From Kalaharituber pfeilii (lineage: Eukaryota > Ascomycota > Pezizomycetes > Pezizales > Pezizaceae): 64,000 nt of DNA. This document shows positions 1-11,759 of this stretch, piece after piece (positions within the stretch are counted from its first letter, which is position 1; each line of letters starts with the position of its first letter). The stretch lies in assembly GCA_015179045.1 (NCBI GenBank), contig WHUZ01000085.1:1-64000 (forward strand), read 5' to 3'. Position numbers and translations under genes: made by a program. Under the pieces are notes generated by a model that was not told the DNA's origin, did not search any database, and worked only from the letters and a program-made list of their open reading frames with translations.

Positions 1-1675
1 TTTTTTTTCATCTAAGCGAAATGCCTTAGTAGCAGTATTTGGAAAAATCATTGCTCTTTATTCCGCGAGCAAGAATATTTCTATATTGATTATTGATATT
101 ACATTCCTTTCAGTCTCGAAATCCAGAACAAGATTTAGGTAACTTCTCGCGCATAAGATTCCAGAAAAATAGCAAAAAGCAGCTGATAATAATCTTTCTT
201 ATTGCTATCTGAATATTTTGCTTGAAGATTCTTCACCCAAACAAAAGGATGGTTTCGAAAGATTTCCAGCTGTATAGCCCTGGAGAACCATTTCTTTGGG
301 ATCATCCAGCTATAAATATACATATATATTAGTACCAGTAAATAACAAAATTATGTATATAACCCAAACCGATTTCCCAACTTCTGTAGTCTTCGCAGCA
401 ATATTATCCACCCATTCAGAAAGCTTAGATCTGCCAAGACTTCTTAGCACTACCAGTACCATTTCATGGGTATCTATATCATAAACTACTACATTACTAA
501 TAGCATTAATTACTAACTGCAGCTGGTTTTTATCAACCAGCTTCACTGAACAGCGCTTATACCACCTACCAGCAACCGTATATGTTTGCATATAGTATAC
601 CCAATCTGTAAAAGTGGCAGAGGGTATGGCAACCCAGGTACCGGTAGGAGGATATGTAGAGTACTGGCAGGCGCTTCAAATAATAGGAAGCTACTGTAGT
701 AGAAATAGTTCTACTACCAATATCTGCACTCTTAAGCACCTCCCTTCGGTGCATGCGCTTTTTCTCCTTCTATTTTTCCATCATGATAACAAAATCCTTC
801 GCAGCACTATACTCCAAAGGAATGCCACCCTTCTGCAAGTATGTAAAAAGGCCTTGCCGGTACCTCTGGATATCCTGCGCACAGCAAAAATCCTATAAAG
901 CCCTGCATAGTAATCTATCGGCAGCATCAAATGAAGACCCAGTAGTACTAGGTACCTCCCACTGCTGCAGGAAATTTTCTACAGATAATCCACTAGACAT
1001 AGTGCACTACTATCAAACATGGTAATAGCCAGTGGTATCCAGGATATTGTACAGTAAAATCAAGCGGCGCCAGTAGGATGATGCCAGCATGATACACTAT
1101 ACAGTATAAACAGTTAGCTATATTATCAATAAATGCACAGGTATTAAAACAGGAAAGGGATACGAAAAAGCAGCCCAAACCTATCCTAGGGTATATATGG
1201 GGTAGCTGAGCTGTACCAAGTACAAACAGATGCAGTAGAGTGGCAGCAAAAGGGGGTAGGTGTGGTGCGGATACCACTGGTATGCAGACCAGTTACAGTA
1301 CTATGGAGAGCAGTGCCAATTGTACTGAAGAAGGTGACACGTACTGTATAAAAGGCAGTGCGAACCGTGGTGTATAAAGCAGCGCGAATTGTGATGTACA
1401 AAGCGGTGCAGTGCAGAGTTGTGTAGTAGGTGGAAAGCGGCACTGTAGAGAGCAGTGTTATAAGAAATAAAATACAGGGGTAAGTGCAGGCGGAAGTGCA
1501 GGCGAAATGGCAGTGGGATGACATGGAACAAAAAACATCAAAAGCAGCAGCTGGTACGGGTATTACACCAAGACACACCGGCCGGAGGCCGCCCCATCGC
1601 TTGTATCATATATATGTATCCAATTATGGAAACTGTAATGTTTAGTTATAAACATCTTCAATTTTGGTTGGAGAG

Positions 1676-1736
1676 AAGAGAGAGAGAGAGAGAGAGAGAG
1701 TTTTCGGACAGAGAAAGCCGGATCCATGAACTTGTG

Positions 1737-1780
<44 letters not shown>
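1676..1780. repeat. (GA)n and (GT)n microsatellites
   Basis: A GA run at about 1676-1700 is followed after a short spacer by a GT run at about 1733-1780. Antisense frames through these give artificial poly(Thr-His) and poly(Ser-Leu) ORFs that should not be annotated. Confidence 0.95.
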
Positions 1781-1783
<3 letters not shown>

Positions 1784-1902
1784 ATCTTTGTGTTTGGTTT
1801 CTGAGTTTTGATTTGAAAATGTTGGTTTTGAGAGGGGGGGAGCAGGAAGATAATAGGTGGCAAACGCTGGGGGAAACGTATACATATATGTTTTCGCAGG
1901 GC

Positions 1903-1967
1903 GAAAGTAAGTAGGTTATGCAAAGGGGGACGAAAGTAAGTAGGTTATGCAAAGGGGGACGAAAGTC
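1903..1967 (+). repeat. 29-bp tandem repeat, about 2.2 copies
   Basis: The unit starts GAAAGTAAGTAGG and ends CAAAGGGGGAC. Two copies are identical over the full unit, with a partial third copy (GAAAGT). No coding function is visible. Confidence 0.9.
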
Positions 1968-2336
1968 CGAGTTCAGAGAGAAAAGAAGAGGAAGGGGGGA
2001 GATTTGTTGCCCCCGTTTCTTTGGTAGGATGATTTTATCGTTACCCTGAATCATTGCGTTGGACTTCAAAGGAGGTATATTCTTAAGATGGCCCTAGCCT
2101 CGTCCCCAGAGGTAGTTACGAGTATTAGTGCACCCTCCATCCGACTTGCAGTTGATTACCTTCAATCTACAGAAGGTAACCATCTATATCTTATAATTAT
2201 ATGTAAAAACGATTATGATTTGAAACTACTATTCATTAAGGAGAAGTAAAAAGAAAACAGGCAGGATGTATGTCTCACCCCATTCTCCCGCCACATACCC
2301 ATCCCACAAGCTGACATTCCATTTAAGCCCCCATTC

Positions 2337-3615
2337 CTACTCCCATCTATGGCTCTCGTCCCGCTTCCACCTCTTCATCTCCTCCAGCCAGGCAGATATA
2401 TCTTCGCCACATTTTACAGAAGGAAGACCTTCCCTCTCCTCAAGCATCCAAATACCCCATTTGTCAAAGGATTCCACCAGGTCTGAGACTTCCTGCTCAT
2501 CCTCCCCCAAGTAATAAAATACCTCATTAGCTTCTATATACATTAGGTACATCCACTTGTTTTCTTCGCCTCTAATACGGAGGAGTCCGTAATCATAGAG
2601 GCTCGGAGCCTCACGCCGGCAAGCTATTCTTTCAAGCTTGCCAAAGTGGTTCCTAAGAATCCTCTCATCGAAGAAAGGGTACCAGCCACGCTGCCACTCA
2701 CTTGACAACGTTAAAGGTTTGTTTGGGTCGACATATAGAGTAATCTCAGAATTGACGTAATATTTTATACAGTGATGATCTTCGTTTTCTAGGAATTCTT
2801 CATCGGAACAGAACTCCATGATGCGTTGCTTATCCCAAGGGATACCTTCCTTCTGCTCGATCTTTTGCTTGAGGTTTTTGATGGTATCTGCAGCCTCGAC
2901 TTCCAATGTGATACACTTATCTGCCAGTGTCTTAACAACAAGTTGCATCCCACCGCAGAGGCGAAGGGTGAGGTGGAAAGTGCTCTCCTTCTGTATGTGT
3001 TACGGAGGTGGTAAACGCAGAAAGTTACCGTCCGCCAGGTCAAAAAGACACTTGACTAGCGATACTCGCTAGTCCTCTGCGTAGCTCATATAGTACTCAT
3101 TTTGCGACTGCGGCGCCTTTCCGGCTGTCGCATGTCGCTTACGTCGCATATGCGCATTTCGTATGCGCTTGCATTTTTCGCTTTTCACGCGCTCCACCGG
3201 CCGCCCACACTACGGTCGCGGTGAACCCGTAACAGTATGCCATAATCAAAGAGGCTTCGATTGTCCTCGAGCTGCTTGCCACCGAAAATCAAACGCTGCA
3301 AATACCAAGGGATTCCTTCCCTGTTCTGAATCTTAAACTTAACATATTCGATGGTATCTAAAGGCTCGACCTCCAAGGTAATTGTCTTACCCGTTAAGGT
3401 CCTGACGAAAACCTGCATACACTGACTGCCTGTGAAATCACAGCTGAAGCAAGAAGTGTTTCCCTTTTTTATGTTGTGGTCGAACAAACTTTGGCTATCC
3501 TTGAGCTGCTTGGGAAACGCTGCCAGTCAGGAGGGGCATCTTCATTTTTCTGGATTTTATTGACATTGGGGGTGCCGGACGAGACTCCATTTGAAGTTAG
3601 AGGTTTCATGATCAT
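2337..3615 (-). pseudogene. Degenerate tandem-ubiquitin (polyubiquitin-like) gene with a unique C-terminal extension
   Basis: Three ubiquitin-like units lie head to tail on the minus strand. Unit A (from 3615) is the most eroded: it keeps KIQKN and PPDWQRF, then needs a frame change to read [18 protein letters not shown]. Unit B starts at 3418 with [19 protein letters not shown] and runs to LFDYGI, where a 237-bp element (2998-3234) interrupts it; the missing end, [16 protein letters not shown], follows the element in frame. Unit C starts at 2948 ([11 protein letters not shown]) and reads on into an acidic, Trp-rich extension of about 130 residues ending at 2337 that resembles no family I recognise. 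The canonical GIPPDQQ loop is GIPW in units B and C, and the RLRGG ending is RLCGG in B, so free-ubiquitin processing is doubtful. Unit C plus the extension is one open 203-residue frame and might still be expressed. Confidence 0.75.
2998..3234. mobile_element. 237-bp TIR element inserted in ubiquitin unit B
   Basis: The element begins TGTTACGG and ends CCGTAACA, a perfect 8-bp terminal inverted repeat. It is flanked by the 5-bp direct repeat GTATG (2993-2997 and 3235-3239). Removing the element and one GTATG copy rejoins the ubiquitin frame exactly (Asp-Tyr-Gly-Ile then Gln-Lys-Glu-Ser). It encodes nothing recognisable and contains GC-rich palindromic stretches around 3145-3170. Confidence 0.8.
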
Positions 3616-4233
3616 GAACTTGATTGGGTCCACCACTATTATATTGTTAGCTATTATAACCCGAGGTTGGATTGGTAAAGGAACCATCTTACTTTTCTGG
3701 ATTATCCAAATCTTGCATATCTCCACATGATATCCAAGACCAAGAAGGTCTCCATTTCTTGTTGATGCTCTTGTCGAAACGGTTCGAATTGGGAGGCACG
3801 GTAGATGGGACCAATTTGGGGATACCTGGCTGGTGCCAGATTCATTATTGCTTGACAAGATGCACATGGATCGCATGCCTTTATTGGAGTAGACGTTGAA
3901 AAAGCATGGAAATACACAGGAGATGCAATCCATCCCTGTGCTTTGATGAAGAGTAATGTTTCGGCACAATTCCCCCATGCATTTGAATGAGGGTAACCCA
4001 GCCGATGAGGGAATATCCCAGCTGGTATGACATATTGCAATAACAAATTGCTTCTCTCCTGTCTGATAGGCCATAGATTGAGGGGATTTGCTACCAGGGT
4101 TGGCATCAAGCAATGTGCTCTCCCAGGCTGGTAAAAGATAGCCACTACAGATGGAATTCGGTACCTTCTCTCTATCTTGCCTGATTCCCGAGGGGGTATC
4201 ATCGTAAGGAAAAGTCTGTGTAGACTCTTGCAA
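3469..4233 (-). CDS. Hypothetical ORF upstream of the ubiquitin units
   Basis: This 254-codon frame starts at 4233. Its last 48 codons overlap the eroded ubiquitin unit A, where the frame is lost near [14 protein letters not shown], so the ORF is probably the 5' part of the same decayed tandem-ubiquitin gene or a chance frame fused to it. The N-terminal 200 residues contain several Cys residues ([14 protein letters not shown]) but no motif I recognise. No introns could be assigned with confidence. Treat as a low-confidence remnant. Confidence 0.3.
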   Translation of the reverse strand: MQESTQTFPYDDTPSGIRQDREKVPNSICSGYLLPAWESTLLDANPGSKSPQSMAYQTGEKQFVIAICHTSWDIPSSAGLPSFKCMGELCRNITLHQSTGMDCISCVFPCFFNVYSNKGMRSMCILSSNNESGTSQVSPNWSHLPCLPIRTVSTRASTRNGDLLGLGYHVEICKIWIIQKSKMVPLPIQPRVIIANNIIVVDPIKFMIMKPLTSNGVSSGTPNVNKIQKNEDAPPDWQRFPSSSRIAKVCSTTT

Positions 4234-4489
4234 AGTTCAATTGCTTGTTCCTCGTTTGCAGGATGACCCGTTGTTGCAGTGAAAAGAATTGAAGCAGCCT
4301 CCTAGACTGACCACAGATTTACATTGACACCTTGGATCCATTGAACTTGTAGTGAGGTTGGAGGTATAAATGGAATACGTGAAGAAAAAGGAAAGAAGTG
4401 TTAGGCGATTTCGGTGAGTTTTTGGTCTTTCAGCTGGGAAGCTTTGAAGAGTAGTTCTTGGAGATCAATGAGATGTAAGAAAATGTTGA

Positions 4490-5260
4490 GCCATGCATCT
4501 AGCTCAAATATAAAGATACTGAGGCTTTAATGAAAAACCTTGAACAACGAAGATGAAAGAAACTTCAGGAATAAGAATAGTTCGAGGAAGTGGACTTTGG
4601 GAGTTGTCTGGGAGTTGTCTGTGTGAAAGGCAGTGGAAAGCGAAAGGGAAAAGTTCCTCTCTACTGGCAGCCACAGATTATATACGTACTGCAGTGTAAG
4701 GCGAAAGTACCGCTTTGGCTCTAGTCTGGTGGAAATGCCAGTAGTAGTAGTTTCGACAAAGCTGCCCTCGGTGCCAAGCCTGCATCGGTGTAGAGCATGC
4801 TTGGGTACTCGCTCTATTCCATTACAGTGTTAAGATTGCAGTGAATTTACTGATGCTAGAGGTTTTGGTTTTCGTACAATAGCTTCTGCTAAGAGAGTGG
4901 TATAGGCTGAGACTGGGCCTACATCTACTACTTCTTACTTCTAACTCTGATGTAACTTTTCAATAGGGCCAAATGATGTCACTTAGTAGGATTTTAGTAC
5001 TAGTGGTAGTACTATCCTTATGCCATAGTCGGACGAATGGAAGAACTATTAAATTGCAGTGGCATGCAACTGGGAGGATACTATAGATCAATGCACTTAG
5101 TTAAAGAAATGTAGAGACACTGAAACTTAAATGAGAAAACTTTGAGCAGCAAAGATGAAACTTCGCCGATGAGAAACAGTTCGAAGGAAAAGGGGACTCC
5201 ATATAATTTGTATTATGTAAATTGCTCTCTACTGACTCCCAAAGATCATTGATAGACGTA
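4490..5260 (+). repeat. Diverged direct duplication (4490-4680 and 5110-5260)
   Basis: Both copies share, in order, a TGAAAAACCTTGA/TGAGAAAACTTTGA segment, an AACGAAGATGAAA/GCAAAGATGAAAC segment, an AGTTCGAGGAA/AGTTCGAAGGAA segment and a TCCTCTCTACTG/TGCTCTCTACTG segment. The copies differ by many substitutions and small indels, so the duplication is old. No coding content is evident. Confidence 0.6.
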
Positions 5261-6472
5261 CCCATCATTACCTCACATATGCCTGGTGCGACAGCCTCTT
5301 CATTTCTGTATGAAGCACTCACTGCTGCTAGAGTACTCGATACACTCATTTACCAAAGGTTAGCACTAGTCTGTTTGCATAGCTGGCGTGACATTATCCT
5401 TACATGTCAGTAGTATATACTTCCTACTACTAGATATCACCATTTGAACGTCAATGTCAACAAATCTCAGCTTCATTGGTATACACATCTTCAACCTCAT
5501 ATAACATATTAAACACATGTATATATTTAATCGAAAAGAAAAAAAGAAAAAAATTAATAAATAAATAAAGTCCCAAACTATGTGTAGTGGGGGGGAGGGA
5601 CGAGGGGAGGGGGAGGGACGAGGGGGGGGGGGGAGGGGGGGAGGTATGGCGTCTGGCTATGTAGAGGACGAATAGAGATGAGATGATGACGTTTTGTATT
5701 CGCAAGTATACTTTTTCATGCAGCTATCAATTTCTCACACACACATATATATATCAGTCATAACAAACTTTATTTTTTGCTTCCAACTGTTCTCGTGCCC
5801 AGAATATTATTTTCGGCCTCCGCCTTGGCTTGGCCGTATATGCAACAGGGTTCATCATGATATATCGAATTCTTTGGGTTGGGGTAATAGATAGAGGGAG
5901 AAAAGAAGGAAATATACTTGTAAAGTATAAGACTTCCAAAAATGTTAGCTCTCTGATTCATGGATATACGAGTTTATTGTTGCAAGAATATAAATAAAAG
6001 CAACTACGGAGCTTTGATGAATATCAAGAACTAGTGGTAGTAAATAACAACTAGCGGTGACCCGCCTCCCGACCGTGAGGCGAGCTGCAGCAAGGTGAGG
6101 CCGTAGGTACGGTTTTTGGAGGACCAGCAGGCTCACCTAGACCACTCGGTTCGCTTGGGGGTCGATACCACTTGAGGGAGAGGTGGGGAGGTTGGGCGGG
6201 GGTCACAGCATTGTGTGATTGCCGCCAAAGGAAGAAAGACAGATTGTATATTTTTGTGTCAGTTTTGAACTTCTCGTTACCGGCCTCCGATACAATATAA
6301 ACGGCGTTGGGGAGATACCGAATGCAATCGAATATCTTCAAATTCACGCAAATAGAGATATCAGAATTGATTTGCACACTTGGAACTTTCGAACTTCGCT
6401 AAGAAGCATTTAAAAATCCAGATATGTTGCATGAATGGGGCATATTAGATTCCTTAGTAAGTACTAACATTT

Positions 6473-6534
6473 TTTGTTGCTGCGATGGTTGTTGCTGCGA
6501 TGGTTGTTGCTGCGATGGTTGTTGCTGTGATGGT
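6473..6534 (+). repeat. 15-bp tandem repeat (TTGTTGCTGCGATGG), four copies
   Basis: Four consecutive units are nearly identical; only the last carries a C-to-T change (GCTGTGATGG). A plus-strand frame would read Cys-Cys-Asp-Gly repeats, but the frame is short and has no other support. Confidence 0.9.
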
Positions 6535-6542
6535 TATGTTAG

Positions 6543-6597
6543 AGTTACGTTGCGTGACGTTACGTTACGTTACGTTACGTTACGTTATGTTACGTTG
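6543..6597 (+). repeat. TTACG pentanucleotide repeat
   Basis: About nine TTACG/ACGTT units with a few variants directly follow the 15-bp minisatellite. The unit is not a known fungal telomere repeat (usually TTAGGG), and no other telomeric feature is present. Confidence 0.9.
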
Positions 6598-7784
6598 GGT
6601 GTTTGAAAGAATTAGGCAGCACAGAGTATACGTGGGAATCAGATAACTGAGACCGGTACCTAAGCTTCCTTCCACCATATCAGATTCTTTGCTAAGTACC
6701 AACACTTCCAGCACGAAGAAGAGGGATTTTGCAACCCTGTAAGAATCCTTGTAGGATGGAATTCAAATCAACAGGGGTAAGCCATGTCGATCATAAAATC
6801 TCAAGACCAGCAAGCGATACATGAACCTCACTTCACCATCATCAGTCGTCAATTTCACTTTGGATATCTAAATTTGTGTACACTTTTGTGGCTTGTCCAT
6901 CAGTACATAGAAGAAAAAAGATAATAGACAAGGACGGCCGTCAACTACGGTAGCCTCAGCGCTATGGCTGGAGAGTGAGCGATTACTACAAAGAAATACA
7001 AGACAACAAAAGAAGAGGACAGAGCAACGATACTTTCAATTATTCCTTTAACCAACCACCTGAAGAGCTTGCTGAACCTGCGGAACCACTTCTCTGTTTT
7101 CTCATAAACGAGTTGGTAGGTAATCCTCGGTGATTATCCTGATCAAAATACGAATGATACTCCGCCATCATCCAACCAACCAACATGATATCCATCCTCG
7201 GAACTCCCCTCCTTTACTTTTCCTCTTCTACTTGAGGCCAGTGTTGCAATCTGAAGGCAACTTTCCCATCTTTTCCGGCGTGCTCCATATCAATGATACG
7301 GACATAACCATGTAAAAGAACAATAGGCCGGTTGAATTCCACGTATGACTAAAATCCTCTCACGTATTCTTATCATGCTGCGTAGCTGTAAGTTTCTCGG
7401 CTTCAAGTTGCTCAAGTTTGAGTCATCTGGAGATTGATGACACCCTTAACGCCTGCTCAGTTTTTTTACCGCCTGACTCAATGCATTCTTCGATATCTTT
7501 CAACCGGTGATTTATTGTGGCCTTTTGTCCCCCAAACGCTCTTCATCGTGATGAACGCGGATCTTAAGGCAATGGCTTGAACATGCTCAACCTGAGTTTT
7601 GACTTCCTTAACGTCCTGTTTAACTTCATTTGCGTTGGAACGATTAGCATATCCATCATAACGAAGTACGCGGCAGCGATAGTAGCCTTCGAGACTATGC
7701 AGTGTAAGAAGAAACACTTGACCAAGCCTTGAAGTCACGAGGCATGTGTTCGATAGCCGGCTATGTGTTCGAGAGGACCCCCTT

Positions 7785-7995
7785 GCGAAAAATCCAACAG
7801 CTCAACCAAGAAAATACTCCATTTTAAATTCTGAGAAAAGATTTGGATTCTCTGATGTCCATCCATGTGGTCTATCATTTTCTGTTCTTTTCTGCTACTT
7901 TATTGTTTTTCTTTTTTTCGAACAGTACTGAAAAGAGGTGCAAGGGGGGTCGCTCGGAATGCACGTCTGGCTTTTTCCTTATACTGTAGAGTCCC
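7785..7995 (+). repeat. Dispersed repeat, copy 1
   Basis: This segment aligns by eye with 30535-30735 in the same orientation: shared blocks include CTCAACCAA, TTTAGATTTTGAGAAA/TTAAATTCTGAGAAAA, CAGTACT, AGAGGTGCAAGGGG and TTTTCCTTATACTG. The copies are clearly diverged. Similarity may begin a little upstream (CACGAGGCATG against CACGAGACATG). No coding sequence is recognisable in either copy. Confidence 0.7.
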
Positions 7996-10900
7996 CAAAG
8001 ACTTTCAGCTAGGCACTATAACTTTTAAGTTATGATCACTTGAGCTTAAAAAGATAGATAATTCACTGCTGAATGTGTTCATTTTGGAAACAGAGTCGAG
8101 CCTCGAACTATTCATAAATGGAACTTAATTCGAAAAGCAGCTCCGATTCCCTTTCTGTAGTATTGGCTGAACAAACCTGATTAGCTTGAACGAAGAGAGT
8201 TCCCCCGATACGGTTCACCAGTCTCGGATAACCTGGATATATCTGATAGGAAAAGACTCACTTTGCCTTTGCAAGTTGCAAGCAAAGTAAGGTTCGTTCG
8301 TCGTCCTTGGTTTCAAGCTCTGTTCTGTCGTTGAAGATACTTTATGCGTCTCCAAATGTCGTCCACTGTCGTCGTCTGTCCTAGAAGGGAAGGTCGTTGG
8401 TGTTAGTCTAGTTGCGTCGGTGCTCGTACTTTAAAGATTTTCCTGCATGCTAAGGTTACCAAGCCCCGTGCCAGCCATTGCACGTTTGTTGGTTCTAAGT
8501 ATAAACAGTTCTTTGACATGAGACTACCAATATTTCTTGTTTTTGGAATCATGGGGGTCTTAAAATTGTGCAGCTGTTTTCTAGCATGAGACGGAGTTGA
8601 TCATTCTGTGGTGCTAAAGTTGTGTGTTGCAATTAGCGCTTCTGGTGCAGAGGATCGACACCCCCACAGTATCATACATCACTTGGTTGTAACAACCTCA
8701 CTCACTGTTGCTAATAATCGTCTCTGCAGCAACTAAGACTTGGTGAAAGGCAAATGAAAGAACTGTACGTAGCAGTACACTAATTACCCATCTTCACCCC
8801 CTCTCCGCTTGGGCCCGCCCAAAAAGAGACCGTGGTGCAGAAAGTACAGCGTGGCTTTCACTATTGCTTGCTGCAAGAGCCACAAACGTACACGGCCTTG
8901 GCGTTCGACAGAATCATGGATTCTTACCAGTAGGTTGAGTCTCTGGGTAGCATATGGGCAAGTTAAACCCTATGCGCCGGGGTATGATAGGAACGGCCCG
9001 CTCGCGAGCGTAGGCAAGTCTCGGCTCATGAGCTGCTTTAGCTTGTGCTAGAGCCCATAGTGCCCTACCGGTTCAGATCCGGACCAGAGATCTACAGCGG
9101 CACCTCAGTTTCAGAACAGTGGCAATTGGACAGCTCAAGTTCGAGATTTTTCTTGCCTTTTTTTTAATAAAAATTGTTACCCGCTTAAAAGGCAAACACA
9201 TGTATCATGTGTAGCTGTTGCCAAGAGTCCAATATCTAGATGTAAAATGGCCACTTGAGTATGTGCCCAGCACCTCCTGCGCCAGTCGGAGGTTCGGAGT
9301 GGCGTCGAAGTGACCTCTCAACTTGAGCCAGGTCAGCGTCATCCCAAGTAGGTGAACTGTCCACCTTAACCATAGTCTGTCTGAAATTCTGAAGATGCTG
9401 AATAAATACTAGTGTGTTTTTTTGTATTCCTTAATTGTTGGCCAGATGGTGATAGAGTAATAGTGCTCACATGAATATACTTTTTTGGCATGTTAATGTG
9501 CTTCATGACATCACATCCTGCTTCCAAAACGTAAATCATGGTGACTATGCCGTGTTAGTCTGGAGCCCCCTGTCTTGTAAAGCTTGCACTGTCTGTGCAT
9601 CAAGTAAGCACTTGCGACCGTTTCATTGACAGGTTGCACCCCGCAAAAAGCTCTGTTGAGTGTGCACGTGGGCACAGATCAGAAGATCTGAGACTGCAGC
9701 CAAGCTTCTCCACACTTTAGGGAACTCGGGCGTATGTTGCCCAGCAATTGCAACTTCACCGGAGTAGAACCAGCGCTCGGTATGAGACAGAATCCCATTT
9801 CATTTTCATTTTGGCTTTCATCATGCGGTTAATTTTTTCATTTGCTTCCAGACGCCTTCATCACAACACTTGCTGCTCAAACTGCCAACAACATTCGAGG
9901 GTCGCATGATTCGCAGGGTCCAGGAGATGTGCTGTTTCAAAATCCCTTCTTGCGAAATTAGCAGCTGCAGCGGGACCTAATCTCGTAACCAGGGCGCGAT
10001 TGGCAGCACGCAGGTACCGACTGCAACGCTGACCCCTTGCATGCTGCTTGGAGCTGCAACCAAGATTGCAGAAAGCTGCCAAGGGCGAAACCCGGCGCTG
10101 CTGGGGTGCCCCTCACCACATGCTTGCGCTCCTCCCCTGACTCGCTGAAGAGCGTGGATATGGGGTCAATTGCGGTCATCAGAGAGCAGGGCAAGCCTGG
10201 CGCGCAATTTGCAGACGTCAAAGGCTGCTGCTAGTTGCGCTGGACGGGGAAGAGCGCTGTGTCGGGCTGTTTAGCCAAAAGCACAACTGAAAGAAACGGG
10301 GGTTTGTGACGTTGGGAGCAGCTGGTATGAGCGCGCGAGAGTGGGATGCCCTCCTGCCAGCTGATATTACTCGATACTGTGGTGGCGACCGCAGCGCCCC
10401 TGGATCGGGGGCCGCCCAATCCGAGGAGCGCTGATAAGCCCCTGTGCGGGATATTGGGCTCTCTGCGCCCTGCTCGGCCAAGCGAGAAGCGACGCCATAG
10501 AAGAGGTGCGGGCGAATGAGCTCACTCTGGTATGAAGTGCCCGCAGCTAATATCGTATGAATAGGAAAAATATGTTTGATTGCGCCAATGCCGTTGCTGG
10601 CTTGGTATGAGCCATGCATACAATCTGCGCTGCCCCAATGATCATCCCGATAGAGAGCAGCCGCCTTTTGAGAGGCAAGCGTGCAGATTCCGCAGCGCCC
10701 TGTACTCCGGATCGTAATACTTTTGCGCCTGTGGATCCCTAAAAGTACCCGTCACAGTGCAGTGTGCAGCGCACACCTGTAGGGTGCAGCTGTACCGACT
10801 TCGCCTGGGCATCCGTCGCCGCTTCCAAGATCACCCTCCCATACATAGGGTTCGCTCCCTTCCATCTCTCATTTCAAGCCCAGCTGCCGACATTCCCTCA

Positions 10901-11759
10901 CTCCATTTATTCCAGTCGTGCGCGGGCTTGAGGCTTGCGACTTGCTTGCTGGGTCTCGCACGTGAACGCGGGTCGGATGCCTGTGGTGTCTCTGCCTATA
11001 CACATCGACAGCTTGACTTACCGAAACACCACAACACCCTTCTGTCCCCCGGTGGGTTCAATCTGAATAGTGCCGGCCACCACTTGCAACAACCCACTTT
11101 TGCACATCCCCAAGTGCAAACACTCTCCTTTGAGGATCCTTTTCCTCAGAAATTGACTACACGCTCATTCTCTGAGGTGGACCGTCTGTCTCTCAATTAT
11201 CCACTGTATCATCAGTTCAACGCTCCCTATCTGAGTTTGTGACCCAGTGTACGATACACCGCGACAACACGCTCTCTTTTACGAACGAATTTGGTCAAAT
11301 CGACACCGCCCATCAGCATAATATTTGCAGTTTTATTGATTGTTTTCATTTAGAAGACATATCTCACTTGACTCTAAAATTATCACCTCGGGAACCAGCT
11401 TGAAGCTGTGCCTATCCATCGTCAATCTTTTGTCATAAAATATATTCCTTTTCATTTCTATTGTGCCTGTAGCCTGTGTTGCACTTTCTCACCAACTTAC
11501 AAGATAGAATTTTCATTTCAACGGAAATTCAGATTTCGATCGAATTTGGGTTTTTTTCTGCGCTGGGCGTTTTTCTTCGTTTTTTCTTTTTCCTTCTTTC
11601 AATTAAGAGAGAAATTGATCAAGAATTTAGAACAGTCTTTGAATCTCATTTTGAAGAAAGCCAATGTCAACTTGATCAAGGAAATCTGCATCTGCATTCA
11701 AGCGTCCATCTAGCCAGTCCAAGACCAGTTGCCGAAAGAGGAATTTTTAGCAGATCAAG

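Larger units (their letters stand above)
1..2336. other. Gene-poor left flank with simple repeats
   Basis: No ORF here has a recognisable family motif. Short minus-strand frames at 135-323 and 310-591 could be remnants of a coding sequence but show no domain I recognise. The stretch 1270-1460 is a degenerate tandem array of roughly 24-30 bp units (recurring AAAG-GCAGTGCGAA-like starts), which explains the apparent repetitive 130-residue frame on the minus strand. GA and GT microsatellites and a 29-bp tandem follow, listed separately. Confidence 0.5.
4234..11759. other. Long non-coding stretch between the ubiquitin remnant and KCH
   Basis: I see no supportable gene. It holds two diverged direct duplications (4490-4680 and 5110-5260), a G-rich tract (about 5588-5645), minisatellites at 6473-6597, one copy of a dispersed repeat (7785-7995), and a GC-richer part (about 9860-10760) with only shadow frames. 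The last kilobase before KCH (10757-11759) is pyrimidine-rich and probably includes its promoter and 5' UTR; a 161-codon plus-strand frame at 10757-11242 has no recognisable motif and is not called. Confidence 0.5.
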